A stretch of DNA of 64,000 nt from Morella rubra (taxonomy: Eukaryota; Streptophyta; Magnoliopsida; Fagales; Myricaceae): contig CM025851.1 in NCBI GenBank assembly GCA_003952965.2, positions 6,737,647 through 6,801,646 on the forward strand, in the 5' to 3' direction. Of this stretch, positions 11,101-23,100 are shown piece by piece. The first letter of the stretch is position 1. The number at the start of each line of letters is the position of its first letter. The translations under genes were made by a program, and so were the position numbers. The notes beneath the pieces are model-generated. The model had not been told where the DNA came from. It saw only the letters and a program-made list of their open reading frames with translations, and did not search any database.

Positions 11101-14100
11101 AAAATCTTTGAGACGCAAGGCCTCTATGGTCTTTTTGAGAGTCGATGCTTGAGTATAGGCATGTTACCCCAACACTACTTGAGTTAGATGGTTCTAGAGT
11201 TGTCTCCCTGTTTTGTTCTTTGTCTTTCTGAGATGGGTTTTCTGTTTTGAAGCTTTCGTTTTAGTAACTTGATGGTATGGGGCAAGGGTTCTATCTTAGA
11301 AAGCAGGTTTGCAATTTTGGTTCTGATTCAGAGGTTGCATCTGTTTTCATCCTTGCTAATCATGTAAATAGCAAAGATGGCGAAGGCGAATATATCATTT
11401 GTGTAAAGGCAGATTGAATCATATTATGCCCTCTTTATGTTCTCATACACATTCTCTTTTTTCATACCAATGTACTTTGGAATTTTGATAGCTGTGCCTT
11501 TTGGCAGTTTTTTCATATATGTGGATTAGTAGAGATGTCCTCTTAACATTTGCTTGCCTTTTTCGTAAAATCATTGTTTATGTTAATCTTTTGTTCAACT
11601 TTGGAACTTTCCGAGTTTTTCCTCAAATGGTTAAAATATATTGGGGATTTTAGTTTTTCTTTTCCGATAGATGACAGTTATAGACTTCTTTCCCAATTAG
11701 GTTTTGTGGTTAGGTGGTCTAAAATTCTCTCAAATCACTTTCACAGATGGATCTTGTTGGATCTACCTCATTTTGCATAGCCAAGTATAATAGATGAATT
11801 GTATTTATATCAGGCAGATTGGAAAGCTTTACGTGGTGTGCTAGTTGGTTGTTTGGCTTTGATGAGGAGGAAAGACAATATTGGTACTGTCACTGGCACT
11901 GATGCGAAAGCAGTTGCCCAGTCATGTTTACAGAACCTGCAGGTGCAGTCTTTAGGACAGCATGATAGGAAGGTAACATTCCTTTTCTCTCTCAAAAGCC
12001 ATTGTTACAGATAACAACTTTAATATAACCACAGCAGTACATACAAATCTGATATCTTATTTCACTTCCAGACTCATTGACTTCACTATAAAATGTTCTT
12101 GCAGCTTTGCTTTGAACTTTTGGAGTTCTATCCTGATACTTTCTGGTATGGGGTTTGAGTTTTTCTATTAGAGATTTTAGTTAATTGTTTGCTGTTCAAT
12201 GTGGTTCTTGTCTAAATATGCTTTCATGGCTAGAAGATGGTAAAGTATCAAATCTTAGATTTGTAAGAGCGAAATCATGCAAAGATAAGGCGAATATATC
12301 ATTTGTGTAAAGGCAGATTGAATCATATTATGCCCTCTTTATGTTCTCATACATGTCATTCTTATATTGTGTTTGTGTGTAATCTTTTTTCATACCAATG
12401 TACTTTGGAATTTTGATAGCTGTGCCTTTTGGCAGTTTTTTCATATATGTGGATTAGTAGAGATGTCCTCTTAACATTTGCTTGCCTTTTTCGTAAAATC
12501 ATTGTTTATGTTAATCTTTTGTTCAACTTTGGAACTTTCCGAGTTTTTCCTCAAATGGTTAAAATATATTGGGGATTTTAGTTTTTCTTTTCCGATAGAT
12601 GACAGTTATAGACTTCTTTCCCAATTAGGTTTTGTGGTTAGGTGGTCTAAAATTCTCTCAAATCACTTTCACAGATGGATCTTGTTGGATCTACCTCATT
12701 TTGCATAGCCAAGTATAATAGATGAATTGTATTTATATCAGGCAGATTGGAAAGCTTTACGTGGTGTGCTAGTTGGTTGTTTGGCTTTGATGAGGAGGAA
12801 AGACAATATTGGTACTGTCACTGGCACTGATGCGAAAGCAGTTGCCCAGTCATGTTTACAGAACCTGCAGGTGCAGTCTTTAGGACAGCATGATAGGAAG
12901 GTAACATTCCTTTTCTCTCTCAAAAGCCATTGTTACAGATAACAACTTTAATATAACCACAGCAGTACATACAAATCTGATATCTTATTTCACTTCCAGA
13001 CTCATTGACTTCACTATAAAATGTTCTTGCAGCTTTGCTTTGAACTTTTGGAGTGCCTTTTAGAACGCTATCCTGATACAATTGCTCCACTGGTATCATT
13101 TCCAGTACTTCTTTTGACTTATGAAAAAAAAAAAATATCCAGTACTTCTTTTATTGAACTTATTTTATTTTATTTTTATTGCATTAGCATGAGTTTTGCA
13201 TCTGTCAATATGGGAAGGGATCAAATACTTTCTCCTGTAACCTGTTTAATTATAATATATGGCCACTTCCATTTTACCGCTACCATATATGATCTTGAGT
13301 GTTTCTTAGAACATCAACTTGAGACTAGGATTAAAGCTTTTGGGTTCAGAATGATTTTCTTGATCAATGAAGATCTTTGAATTCTTTGTGCTCCACATGG
13401 CAACTACAACCTGGAAGTCATTATCTTGTTCTAGTAATTGATAATATAAATGCTTATTGAAATTTGTTGCCGTAATGAGAAACAAAGTTGTGCATTTCAC
13501 CTGTGGTGTTATATTTTCTACAAATTGTGTAAGATCTAGGAATTAACATGTCCAGTTTGGAATTTGAGTTTATATTAAGGACAACTTCAGGCAAGTCTTT
13601 TATTCTGAAACTGTAAGCTAGTCATTAGTCATATCGTGTTATAAAGTTCTGATCATCCAGTAAGTTGTCAGTGTTCCCAATCCACAATTAGATGAATTAA
13701 GTTGTCTAATAGTATCTTATTTGTTAAATGTATGTCTTCAACAGACTTTAAACTTTTCATGTTTGGATTTTAATCTTGCTGTTCTTATCTAGGGTGATGA
13801 GCTGGTTTATGGAATCTGTGAAGCTATTGATTCTGAAAAGGATCCTCAATGCTTAATGCTGACATTTCATATCATAGAAGTCCTGGTGCGATTATTTCCG
13901 GATCCATCCGGTCCACTTGCAAGTTTTGCTGGGGAACTTTTTGAAATTCTGGGCTGTTACTTCCCTATTCATTTTACACATGTAAGCTGAATTTTGTAGC
14001 CTTCATGTTTGTTGCCTCCTTTATTATTTCTATGCATTTGATTCCTTGCATATGTCTTAGCTATTTCCAACAAATTGAAGATGAAAGTTTGATTAGTTCT

Positions 14101-17100
14101 GGAATCTGCATTACGTTTTTTTCTTTCTGAAGAACATATCTTGAATTTCTTCGGGGCTTTTTTCTGGAAATGGTAAGCGATGCATGTGAGTCTTCCTTTT
14201 TTGGTTCGTTATGCTAGGTTTCTGGTAGGGTGTTTTCTAATATGGCAGCTAGAAGCATAGGATATGAAATTGTTGTTAATATAGTCTTTTGTGCCTGATA
14301 CGTAATTAGATTATGAATCACCTGGCTGCGTTGTTATGCTAGAGTTATCAAACACTTTGCCTTCTCTTGATTGAATCTTCAATGTAGTTGCTTGATATAT
14401 TTATTAGTTAAACCAAGGGGGTTGACTCTAGTGTTATTCTGGTTTGTAATTTCTGGTTTTTAATGATAAACAAACAACTGCAGTTAGTCATACAACTATG
14501 ACTTTTTATTAAATCACACTAAACCTACATTTTATATGTTAATGATGATGTGATGATGTCTTCTAAGAGTTAATGTATTACTGCCTTTGTAATTATGTAT
14601 GATGTTCAAGCAAGTGAAAACAAGAATTCGTATGTTATGGAGCATTCAGCGAAACTAGAAACCAATGGCTTTCTCTTCTAATGCCCATATCAGAATGTGA
14701 GCATCAAAAGACTAAAATACCCCTGCGATTAGTGTAGGGCGTTACAGAAAGAAAGTAGTGAAGCCCATAGGGTTAAGTCGTAGACGGTCTTTGAGGTTAA
14801 GGCCTAGAGGGATGTCTGATTACCCCATCAACAATGGCTGTGGTATGCAATTTGGCCTGTGGACACCACATATTAATCCTGTGGCTCTGTATTATTTTAC
14901 ATGCTTTTTCCTGTCAGTGATATGTAATGTGTGGTTTCTTTCTTTGCACTGTACAGCCAAAAGGAGAGGATCTTGGTATCAAAAGGGATGACCTCTCAAG
15001 GGCACTAATGGTATGGGTTGCTTATGTTGAGACTTCTGGAGTATATTGCTTAATTGTATGCCTGAACTAGTTCTTTGCTATAATGGTGATATAATGTCTT
15101 TTTGCATTGAGAGTCCCGTGGTGTCATCTTCTGAACAACACCCCCCCCTCTTCTTCTCTCTTCTTGATTTTGGTTCAAGGGTTGGTGAAAGCACAACTAT
15201 GAATGTCTGATTGATGTCTAATAATGGTATATGCATATGAATCGCTTCATTAGCCTTTGGGGCATATGGTTTGCCTTGCCAGGTGTTTGAGAATCTAGGT
15301 GGATGTGGTTAAGCAACAGTAAAAGCTGTGAATGAATTGATACGGTTAGTCTGCCTAATGTTTTCATTTTTCCTGGTCTAGGAAGAAGTTGCTTGCTTTC
15401 TGAGACAGTAATTATTTACAACTACTTTGCCCCATTATTTATTCTCTTCCTTTGAAGGGCATATCTTATATCTGCTACGTTCTATTGAAATTGTATGACT
15501 AATTTTTGCGAATTTCACACAAGGTTAACGGAGGTGTAATTGGTATGTCTTTGTTTTTGCCCTTCTTTATTGTTTTGTGTTTACTTTTCCTCTATGTCAA
15601 GCTTTTAACTTCAAGGGCTGCTCAAGTGTTTTTATTATCACATAAAAAAAAAAAGATTGTGCTTGAAAATGAAAATAGGTTGGTTTGGCAAAAGCAACAG
15701 GAAGACATTTTTTTCACAGATTAGGGTCAAATCTTATAAAAGAACCAAGGTTCAGTTGTCGGACTAAGATACCTATGAGAGTTTTGTTTTTTGTATGGGA
15801 GGCTACGCATGCTCGGAACTTGACTATTGATAATCTTCGGAGGAGAGGTGTTTATGTTACAGATTGGTGCTATTTATGTAAGAGGGATAGTGAGTCCTTC
15901 GACCATGTTCTATTGCATTGTCCTATGGCACGCTCAATTTGGGCGTATGTTTTTTGCATTTCGAATTTTCATTGGGTTATGCCGGCGAGGGTGTTTGATG
16001 TGTTGCTATGTTGGGGGAGAAAGTTTAAGGATCCTTTGGCTAAGGCAATTTGGAAATGGTTCCATCTTGTGTTTGGTGGTGTCTTTGGAGGGAACGCAAT
16101 TGTCGTTGTTTTGAGGATATCGCTTCGTCGGTGGTTTATTTGCAGGGCACTGTTATGCATTCTTTTTTTTGTTGGGTTTCTTCCATGTGGGGTGGTATTT
16201 TTCTGATTTTCCCAATTTCATATACTTCTTCGTTTGTATGTTCTAAGTGTTTTCAGTACAATCTTTGTACTGTTTTCACTCTTTATTTCTTTTAATAAAT
16301 TTTCTTACTTATCAAAAAAAAAAAAGATTACAACATCAACTCGATGAGCCTTTATCCCAATCATGTCAAATTGGCACTTCAATTCTTTATTCAGAACTAT
16401 AAGTCAATAGCCTTTGCTGGTTCCTTTTGGGTTTTCTCACCATCTGTGCCCTTGACCTTTTGGGTTATCGTCCAGGAGATGCATTCAGCTTGACTACAAC
16501 ATTTGTTGTACTGGTTCATTCCTTGGGCCTTTTGCTCATGGACAAATTGTGGACAAGCACTTTTTGCTTATGGATAATTGGTTGTCATCTTGCCCCTAAT
16601 TGATGTGCCTGCAATATTTTCATGGATCTGAGGTTAATGTTTGTGCTGGCTCTCTGACTACCTATTGTGACCAGAAGTATTGAGACTAGAGAACAGCAAT
16701 GTAAATGGATAAGACATTTAGTATCGAATAGGCTAAGTTGCTTATAGAGTGAATATTGTTAAGTTGCTCACATGGGGTGAGGTGAGGGATCAGTGTGTAC
16801 ATAATTTTTTACTTTCTGAGAGTAAAGAAAATGCATTAACCTAAGCGCATTCTCTAAGAGGCTATGAATGTCCAAAGAGGGATACAAATAACGTCATTGG
16901 CCTTATCATCGATATTATAAATGGTTATTTGTAGATAACAACTATGATTCTTGTTAGGTGTGTGCTATTTACTTGCCTCACCTCGAATTTAACATGAACT
17001 ACATGTATCTTATTCTTCTGCAGTTGGCGTTCTCCTCCACACCCTTTTTTGAGCCATTTGCCGTTCCATTGCTTCTTGAGAAACTTTCTTCTTCTCTAGA

Positions 17101-20100
17101 ATTCGCAAAGGTTGGTGTCAATTCCGTGTACTTCTTTCTTTGATCGCTTGTAATGTAGCAATCTTTAGTGAATGCATTTTAAACTCTGCTGAACTCTGTT
17201 CTTGTATTCTAAATAGGTAGATTCTCTGAAGTATCTCACCAGTTGCATATTGAAGTATGGAGCAGAGAGAATGGCAAAACATGCTGGAGCTATCTGGTTG
17301 TCTGTTAAGGATGCAATATACAATTCACTGCAGGAACCTGTTTCATCCTTTACCTCAGAATCTCTAGAAGATGGTCTTGACTTTAAGGAAAGTGAAATTG
17401 TAAACGAAGCTTTAACACTTCTGCAGAAGGTTATTATGCAGGACAATGGTTTGTTTTTAAGTTTGATTGTTAGGGATGATGATATAAATACGATTCTGAA
17501 CAGCATCAGTAGTTATAGGACTTATAATGATATTCCCTCTCAAGGCAAGCTGAGATTACATGCTGTTGGTCGTATCCTTTCTTTTACTACCAAGAGTTCC
17601 ATTGCTTCCTGCAATAGAGTGTATGAAAGTTTCTTCCCTCGCTTGATGGAAATTTTAGGGCTTCCTGGAAGCAATATATTGGGGGATCTTCCAACAGTTG
17701 ACAATTATTTACCCTCCAATCGACTTAATTTTGGGGCTCTTTATCTCTGTGTTGAGCTTCTTGCTGCGTGCAGAGATTTGATTGCAGACTCCAAGGAAAT
17801 CACATTTGAATCTGTTTCTGCATGTGAGACATGCCACTGCATGCTTCAGAGCTTCTTGCCTTCATTAATTAAGGCCTTTATTTCTACCTTGGTAGCAAGT
17901 CCTCACAATGCAGATATTTATTTGGGAGGTGAGTGCTTTTGTCTTGGAATGTCTTAGCACTACATAGATTTTTGTTATAATCCCTTATCAAAAAAAAAAA
18001 GAAAAAAACTTTTTGTTATAACCCAAGATATTTGTTTCCTTAAATGATTCTTAGGATGCTAGGCCTTTTGGTTTAAAAGGATGAAGGGTAGAATATCACG
18101 AGTCATACTAAATAGAGTCTGTTCTTTTGTGGGAAATCAGTATCACTCATGATATTCTATTCGTCATCCTTTTAAAAATGGGAAATCAGACATACTGGGT
18201 GTTTTTCTGGTTGATTTTTCGTTTCCTCTTCTCTTTTTCATTATTCACTCTTTTAATGAGTGATCACTAATTGTATTTGTTGTTCAATCGGGAGTAATGT
18301 AATTGTAAATCCTGCCCATATTGATTTGTTTCTCTTCTATTTATATGCAGTGAAGGGTTTGCAGATTCTGGCTACTTTCCCAGAAAATGTTTCTCCAATA
18401 CCAATACCCAAGTTTGAGAACATTTTGATCACATTCATGTCGATTATCACAGCAGATTTTGAGAAGACATTATTATGGAAATTTTCATTGAAGGCATTGG
18501 TGAACATTGGCTCATTTATTGGTGGATATCATGAATCTCCGAAGGTTTTAAGCTATATGAGTATAGTAGTTGACAAGGTTGTTTCCATGGTGTCTCTTGA
18601 TGATCTCAGCATGCCTTTTCCATGCAAACTGGAAGCACTATCTAGCATTGGCACGAGTGGGATGAATTATATGCTAAACATTGTCCAAGGGTTGGAAGAA
18701 GCTATATGCGCTAATTTATCTGACGTTTATGTATGTATTGTGTTCAACTCCGCTATGTTGTGGGCAAAGAAACTATGTCATGTCAAATGATTTGTGTAAA
18801 AAGTGGGTGCTTTTGCGTCTCTGTGGCATCCTTTTGCAGTGTTTGTTCATTTACAGATGTGTTTATGAGTGGGGATATCTGTTTTGACTTCTGTGGGCCA
18901 TATTGGTGGTCTTTGTCTAAACTTACTTCGAGACACAGGAGATTTCCCGAATTTTTTATTTATTTGTTGGTTGCATTTCCTGTTTGCTGCTCAACTTAAA
19001 TTTAAAAATGATTCATTATCTTGAGCTAATGGCAGTTAGACTTTGCTTTTTGCTGGTGTAGGTCCATGGAACTATGAAGTCGGCAGAAACCGCAGTTCGG
19101 CTTTTGGAATGCTACTCTAATAAGGTGCTTCCATGGTATACTATTCTACTCTGGCGTTTGCTTTCATTATTTTTAGTTCTGTGCGCTTCGGCTTTGATCA
19201 TATTCATCGAGTGGATTTGAAGTTGATTGTCGCAAAATGCGATATGACGTTCTTCTTTAATGTTGAACCCTTCAAAGAATAAGATTTGGTCCTCCCCCCT
19301 CTTAAAATACAAAAAGCCGCCACTACAACTCAGACCCAATCTCTTTTCTATCCCTAGTCTGCAGTTCAGTTATAGGCATATTCGCAATTTGATAACAAGA
19401 CATTGATTTCTAAAGATGTTTGGATTGAAGTCATGGAAAAAAAGTTTATGCAACTGTGTTCTTGTATTGCAAGTGCAAGTGCCATTCTAATGTCCCTGCA
19501 CACACTTCTTTTGGTGCCATTTGATTTGATTTCCTGTTGTAACGGTCTGCAGGATCCATGAAAATGGAGGTTTTGATGAAGCTTTGTTGCGATTTCCTAT
19601 GACCATATGGAACCAAATTGAAAGTTGTACGGAGTTTGCTGTTGAAGTCCAAGAAAAGGTAAGTATAGCTGCTATTTCATTTTACCATGTTTATAGCAAT
19701 TGTTACAATGTTTGATGCAATGAAGACGTCCAAGTACATTTGACATTACTGGTCGGGCTCGGGTGGTTACCAATACATGATCAAAGAGAATGTTGTTCCA
19801 AGAATTGATATATTTATTTCTGCCTTAGGAGCTTCTTCATGCAATGATGACTGCAATGAGGCATGCGGTTGCATTTTGTTCGGAGGAAAGCCAGAACAAA
19901 CTAATCCAAAGAGCTTACAGCATACTTTCATCAAGCACTTCTTTTGCATTAAAGGAAACAACGTCCCTTACCATTCAGTTCGAACTGGGTGGGTTACAGC
20001 TCACTCAGAAAGACAATTTGTCTTGCAAAGATGAATGGATCGTTTCTTTATTTGCATCTGCAATTGTAGCTGCTCGTCCTCAAACGCACATTCTGAATGT

Positions 20101-23100
20101 AAAAGTAATCTTGCAAGTTTTCATCTTAACTCTTCTCAAGGGTTCTGTTCCAGCAGCTCAGGCATTGGGTTCCATAGTTAACAAATTGGGTAAGGAATCC
20201 AGTGGATCACAGATTTCAAGTGACTGTACTTTGGAAGAAGCCTTAGATATTATTTTCCAAATAAAGAAAATATGGAACTCCCATGATAATAGTGCTATAG
20301 TGAGATGTGGTGGAATGGCTAATGGAAGTGAAATTGGATGTACACGTAGTGATTTATGCCTTGGCGGTGCAAACAATAGATTGCTCCAGATACATGCTAT
20401 TGTTGGATTATCATGGATTGGAAAAGGTTTGCTTCTCCGGGGCCATGAAAAAGTTAAAGACGTGACTATGATTTTTCTCGAGTTTTTACTGTCAAACAAC
20501 AAAGAGGGTGACTTGCCCTTGAAACAGCAGTCTCTCGAGAACAGTTGTGAGCAGGATTTGCATCCTTCCGTGATGAAAAGTGCAGCAGATGCATTTCACA
20601 TTCTAATGTGTGATTCTGAAGTTTGTTTGAATCCAGAATTTCATGCTATAATACGGCCACTCTATAAGCAACGCTTTTTCTCCACCATGATGCCTATTTT
20701 GCAGCCTTTGATAATAACCAACGATTCATCATTTTCCAGGTACAGTTACTATTCTCACTCGGTATTAGTTGCACGTAACTTGAATTAGAGTTCATCAGAT
20801 GCAGCATAGCTGTATCAAATTTTGGTGCAGTGTTCATATTGTCTCATTGTAAGGCAGATTTAATGATTCTTACCCAGTTATTGAATAAGAGTCCAAATGT
20901 TTTCGACCACTTCATTGTGTAGTGAACAGCCTCTTTTTAGGCATTCTATTGTCATGCATACTCTTAACTGCTCTATAATTTCAGGTCTATGCTCTATCGG
21001 GTTTTTGCACATATTATATCTGATACTCCCTTAATTGCTATTTTGAGTGAAGCCAAGAAGGTTAGTGTCAATATCTCAGTCCTTTCAGTCATTAGATCTC
21101 ATGTACTCTTCTGCATCTTGAACTGCATGATGAAACTAGTTAATAAGACACCACATAAATTTTGCAGCTCATACCTATTCTTTTGGATTGCTTATCCATG
21201 TTGAGCAAGGATAATCTGGAGAAGGATACATTGTACGGTCTCCTGCTAGTCTTGTCTGGGATATTGACAGATAAAAATGGTCAGTCCATATGTACATTTT
21301 TATAGTTCTTATTTCTTGTTTATTATTGACTGTGGCTGGTTAGTAGATGCTTAAATTTAACACTAGATGTCGTTTTGTACAAATTTATTTAATAACCTCA
21401 TCTAAATAGCTACGCAAGATGTAGTGTAAATGTTTGGATCTGTAACATTGCAATGTCAGTGTCCACATATTTTTATGGAGTGAGGCAGGAATTTATTCTG
21501 AAATGTTAAGGTGTAACCTGTAGGTGTTTTAAATCTGAGTTACTATCATATGCCTCCTGCCCCGAGTTCTGTGAGCCGATAAATTTTTTGCAGCCTCTGG
21601 TCATTTCAAAATAAAACTGTACAGTGGTGTACCTCGTGGGGGGGGGGGGGGGGGGGGGGTAGTTATACAGATGTGCTGCTGCTTTTTTGAGGTTCGGGTC
21701 TCTAGAATTTGGTGCTGGCTCTTGTCTGAGGAGAACATTTATTACTACTATTTTTTTTCATGCTTTTGTTGTTTCTTCTTCAAATATAGTTTGCAATATT
21801 TGGACCCAAATCTGATAAGAGGTGTGAATTTTTTGATTATATATTCCCATTGCGGCCCAACCCTTCTCTTGTTGTGTTTATAGGTTTCATTTTTGTTCTG
21901 ATGTGAAGTGAACATTGATATCAGATATAGGAATTACAAATTTTCCAAGGAACTTAAAAGGTGAGAAGATAAGCAATAACAGATGAGAAGCCAAGAGTAG
22001 CCTGAAAAAGTAATAAAATTATGACAGGAGAGAAATTCTCCCAAGTACTTGCTCAAGGGTGAAATCTTGTTGAATCAAATTCTCTAGGGATTCAGGGTGG
22101 GTACATTGTAAAACCTTGATATCTCAAGATGACCTGGGAGTAATGTTTCTGTTGCCACTGAATAAGCACTCTGCTCCAATGCCACCTGATTTTTTTTTTT
22201 TTTTGATAAGTAAAGCCACCTGATTTTCTTAAAAAGCAGCCATGAGCAATGAACCTTACGACTGAGGAGATTGGGTATGGCAGCTAATGTAAATGCATGA
22301 TTGGAGTCCCTTAGCCTATCCCACTGAAGGGACAATGGTGCTCACCATAATAGTGCGTTGCCCTACTCCAGCAACTCCAAAACCGGGAAATCTTGATTGA
22401 GGAATGGGGTTGTGTCTCTTAAATCCTTTAGTCCTTTACATAATTATGCCGGAAGAGCAAAGGAATAATCATGAAATGGAGTCCTGCTATGATTTCTGTG
22501 AATGAGGAAACTGGCCGAGGTGATGACCTTCCTTGTCACTTGTACACTCCTTACATGGTGTTGGGCACTCTCTTTATTTTCTCCACCAAATAGAACTGAG
22601 TGAAACATTGTCCTTGTTTTCTTTTTAAATTTCCCCCCTAAGGGAATGGACTCTTTATGTATAGAGTTCTTTTTGGAGATGGGTTTGTTCCCCCTTCAGC
22701 AATTTTTAATAAATTTTACACTTTATCCAACAAATTAAAACAAAAAGAAGGAAAGAAAGAAAGAAAACTTATTTGGGGCAGAGCTCGTTATATTTTCTTC
22801 AAGGCTTTTTGGAGACTCATTTGGATCTCCAGTAAAGAAGCGATAGTTTCAGATGCATGATTGAACGATGTGCTATTGCTAGGGAGGGAGCCCCATTATA
22901 CCTTGGCCAGTGACCCTTGCTATTCCTTCCTGCCTTAGCCTTCATATTAGTCATTGTGTTGTATCCAAAATCAATTTTAGATTAGTTATCTTTAGCTTGT
23001 CATGAGGAAAGAGATATATGTGATCTACAAAGACCATTGAAGGTAACATGTTTGTTAGGCTTGTGAAAAATGTAGTACTGCATCTAACTTCTATGGTAGA

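Larger units (their letters stand above)
11383..12147 (+). repeat. Intragenic MMS19 duplication, copy 1
   Basis: This is the upstream copy of a direct duplication within MMS19. It spans intron sequence, the full exon 5 (11814-11972) and a degenerate exon 6. The spacing between copies is 904 bases at the left end and 928 after a 24-base length difference near 11448. Across the exon the two copies translate identically. Copy 1 ends in a damaged exon 6 and then diverges after position 12147. Confidence 0.88.
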
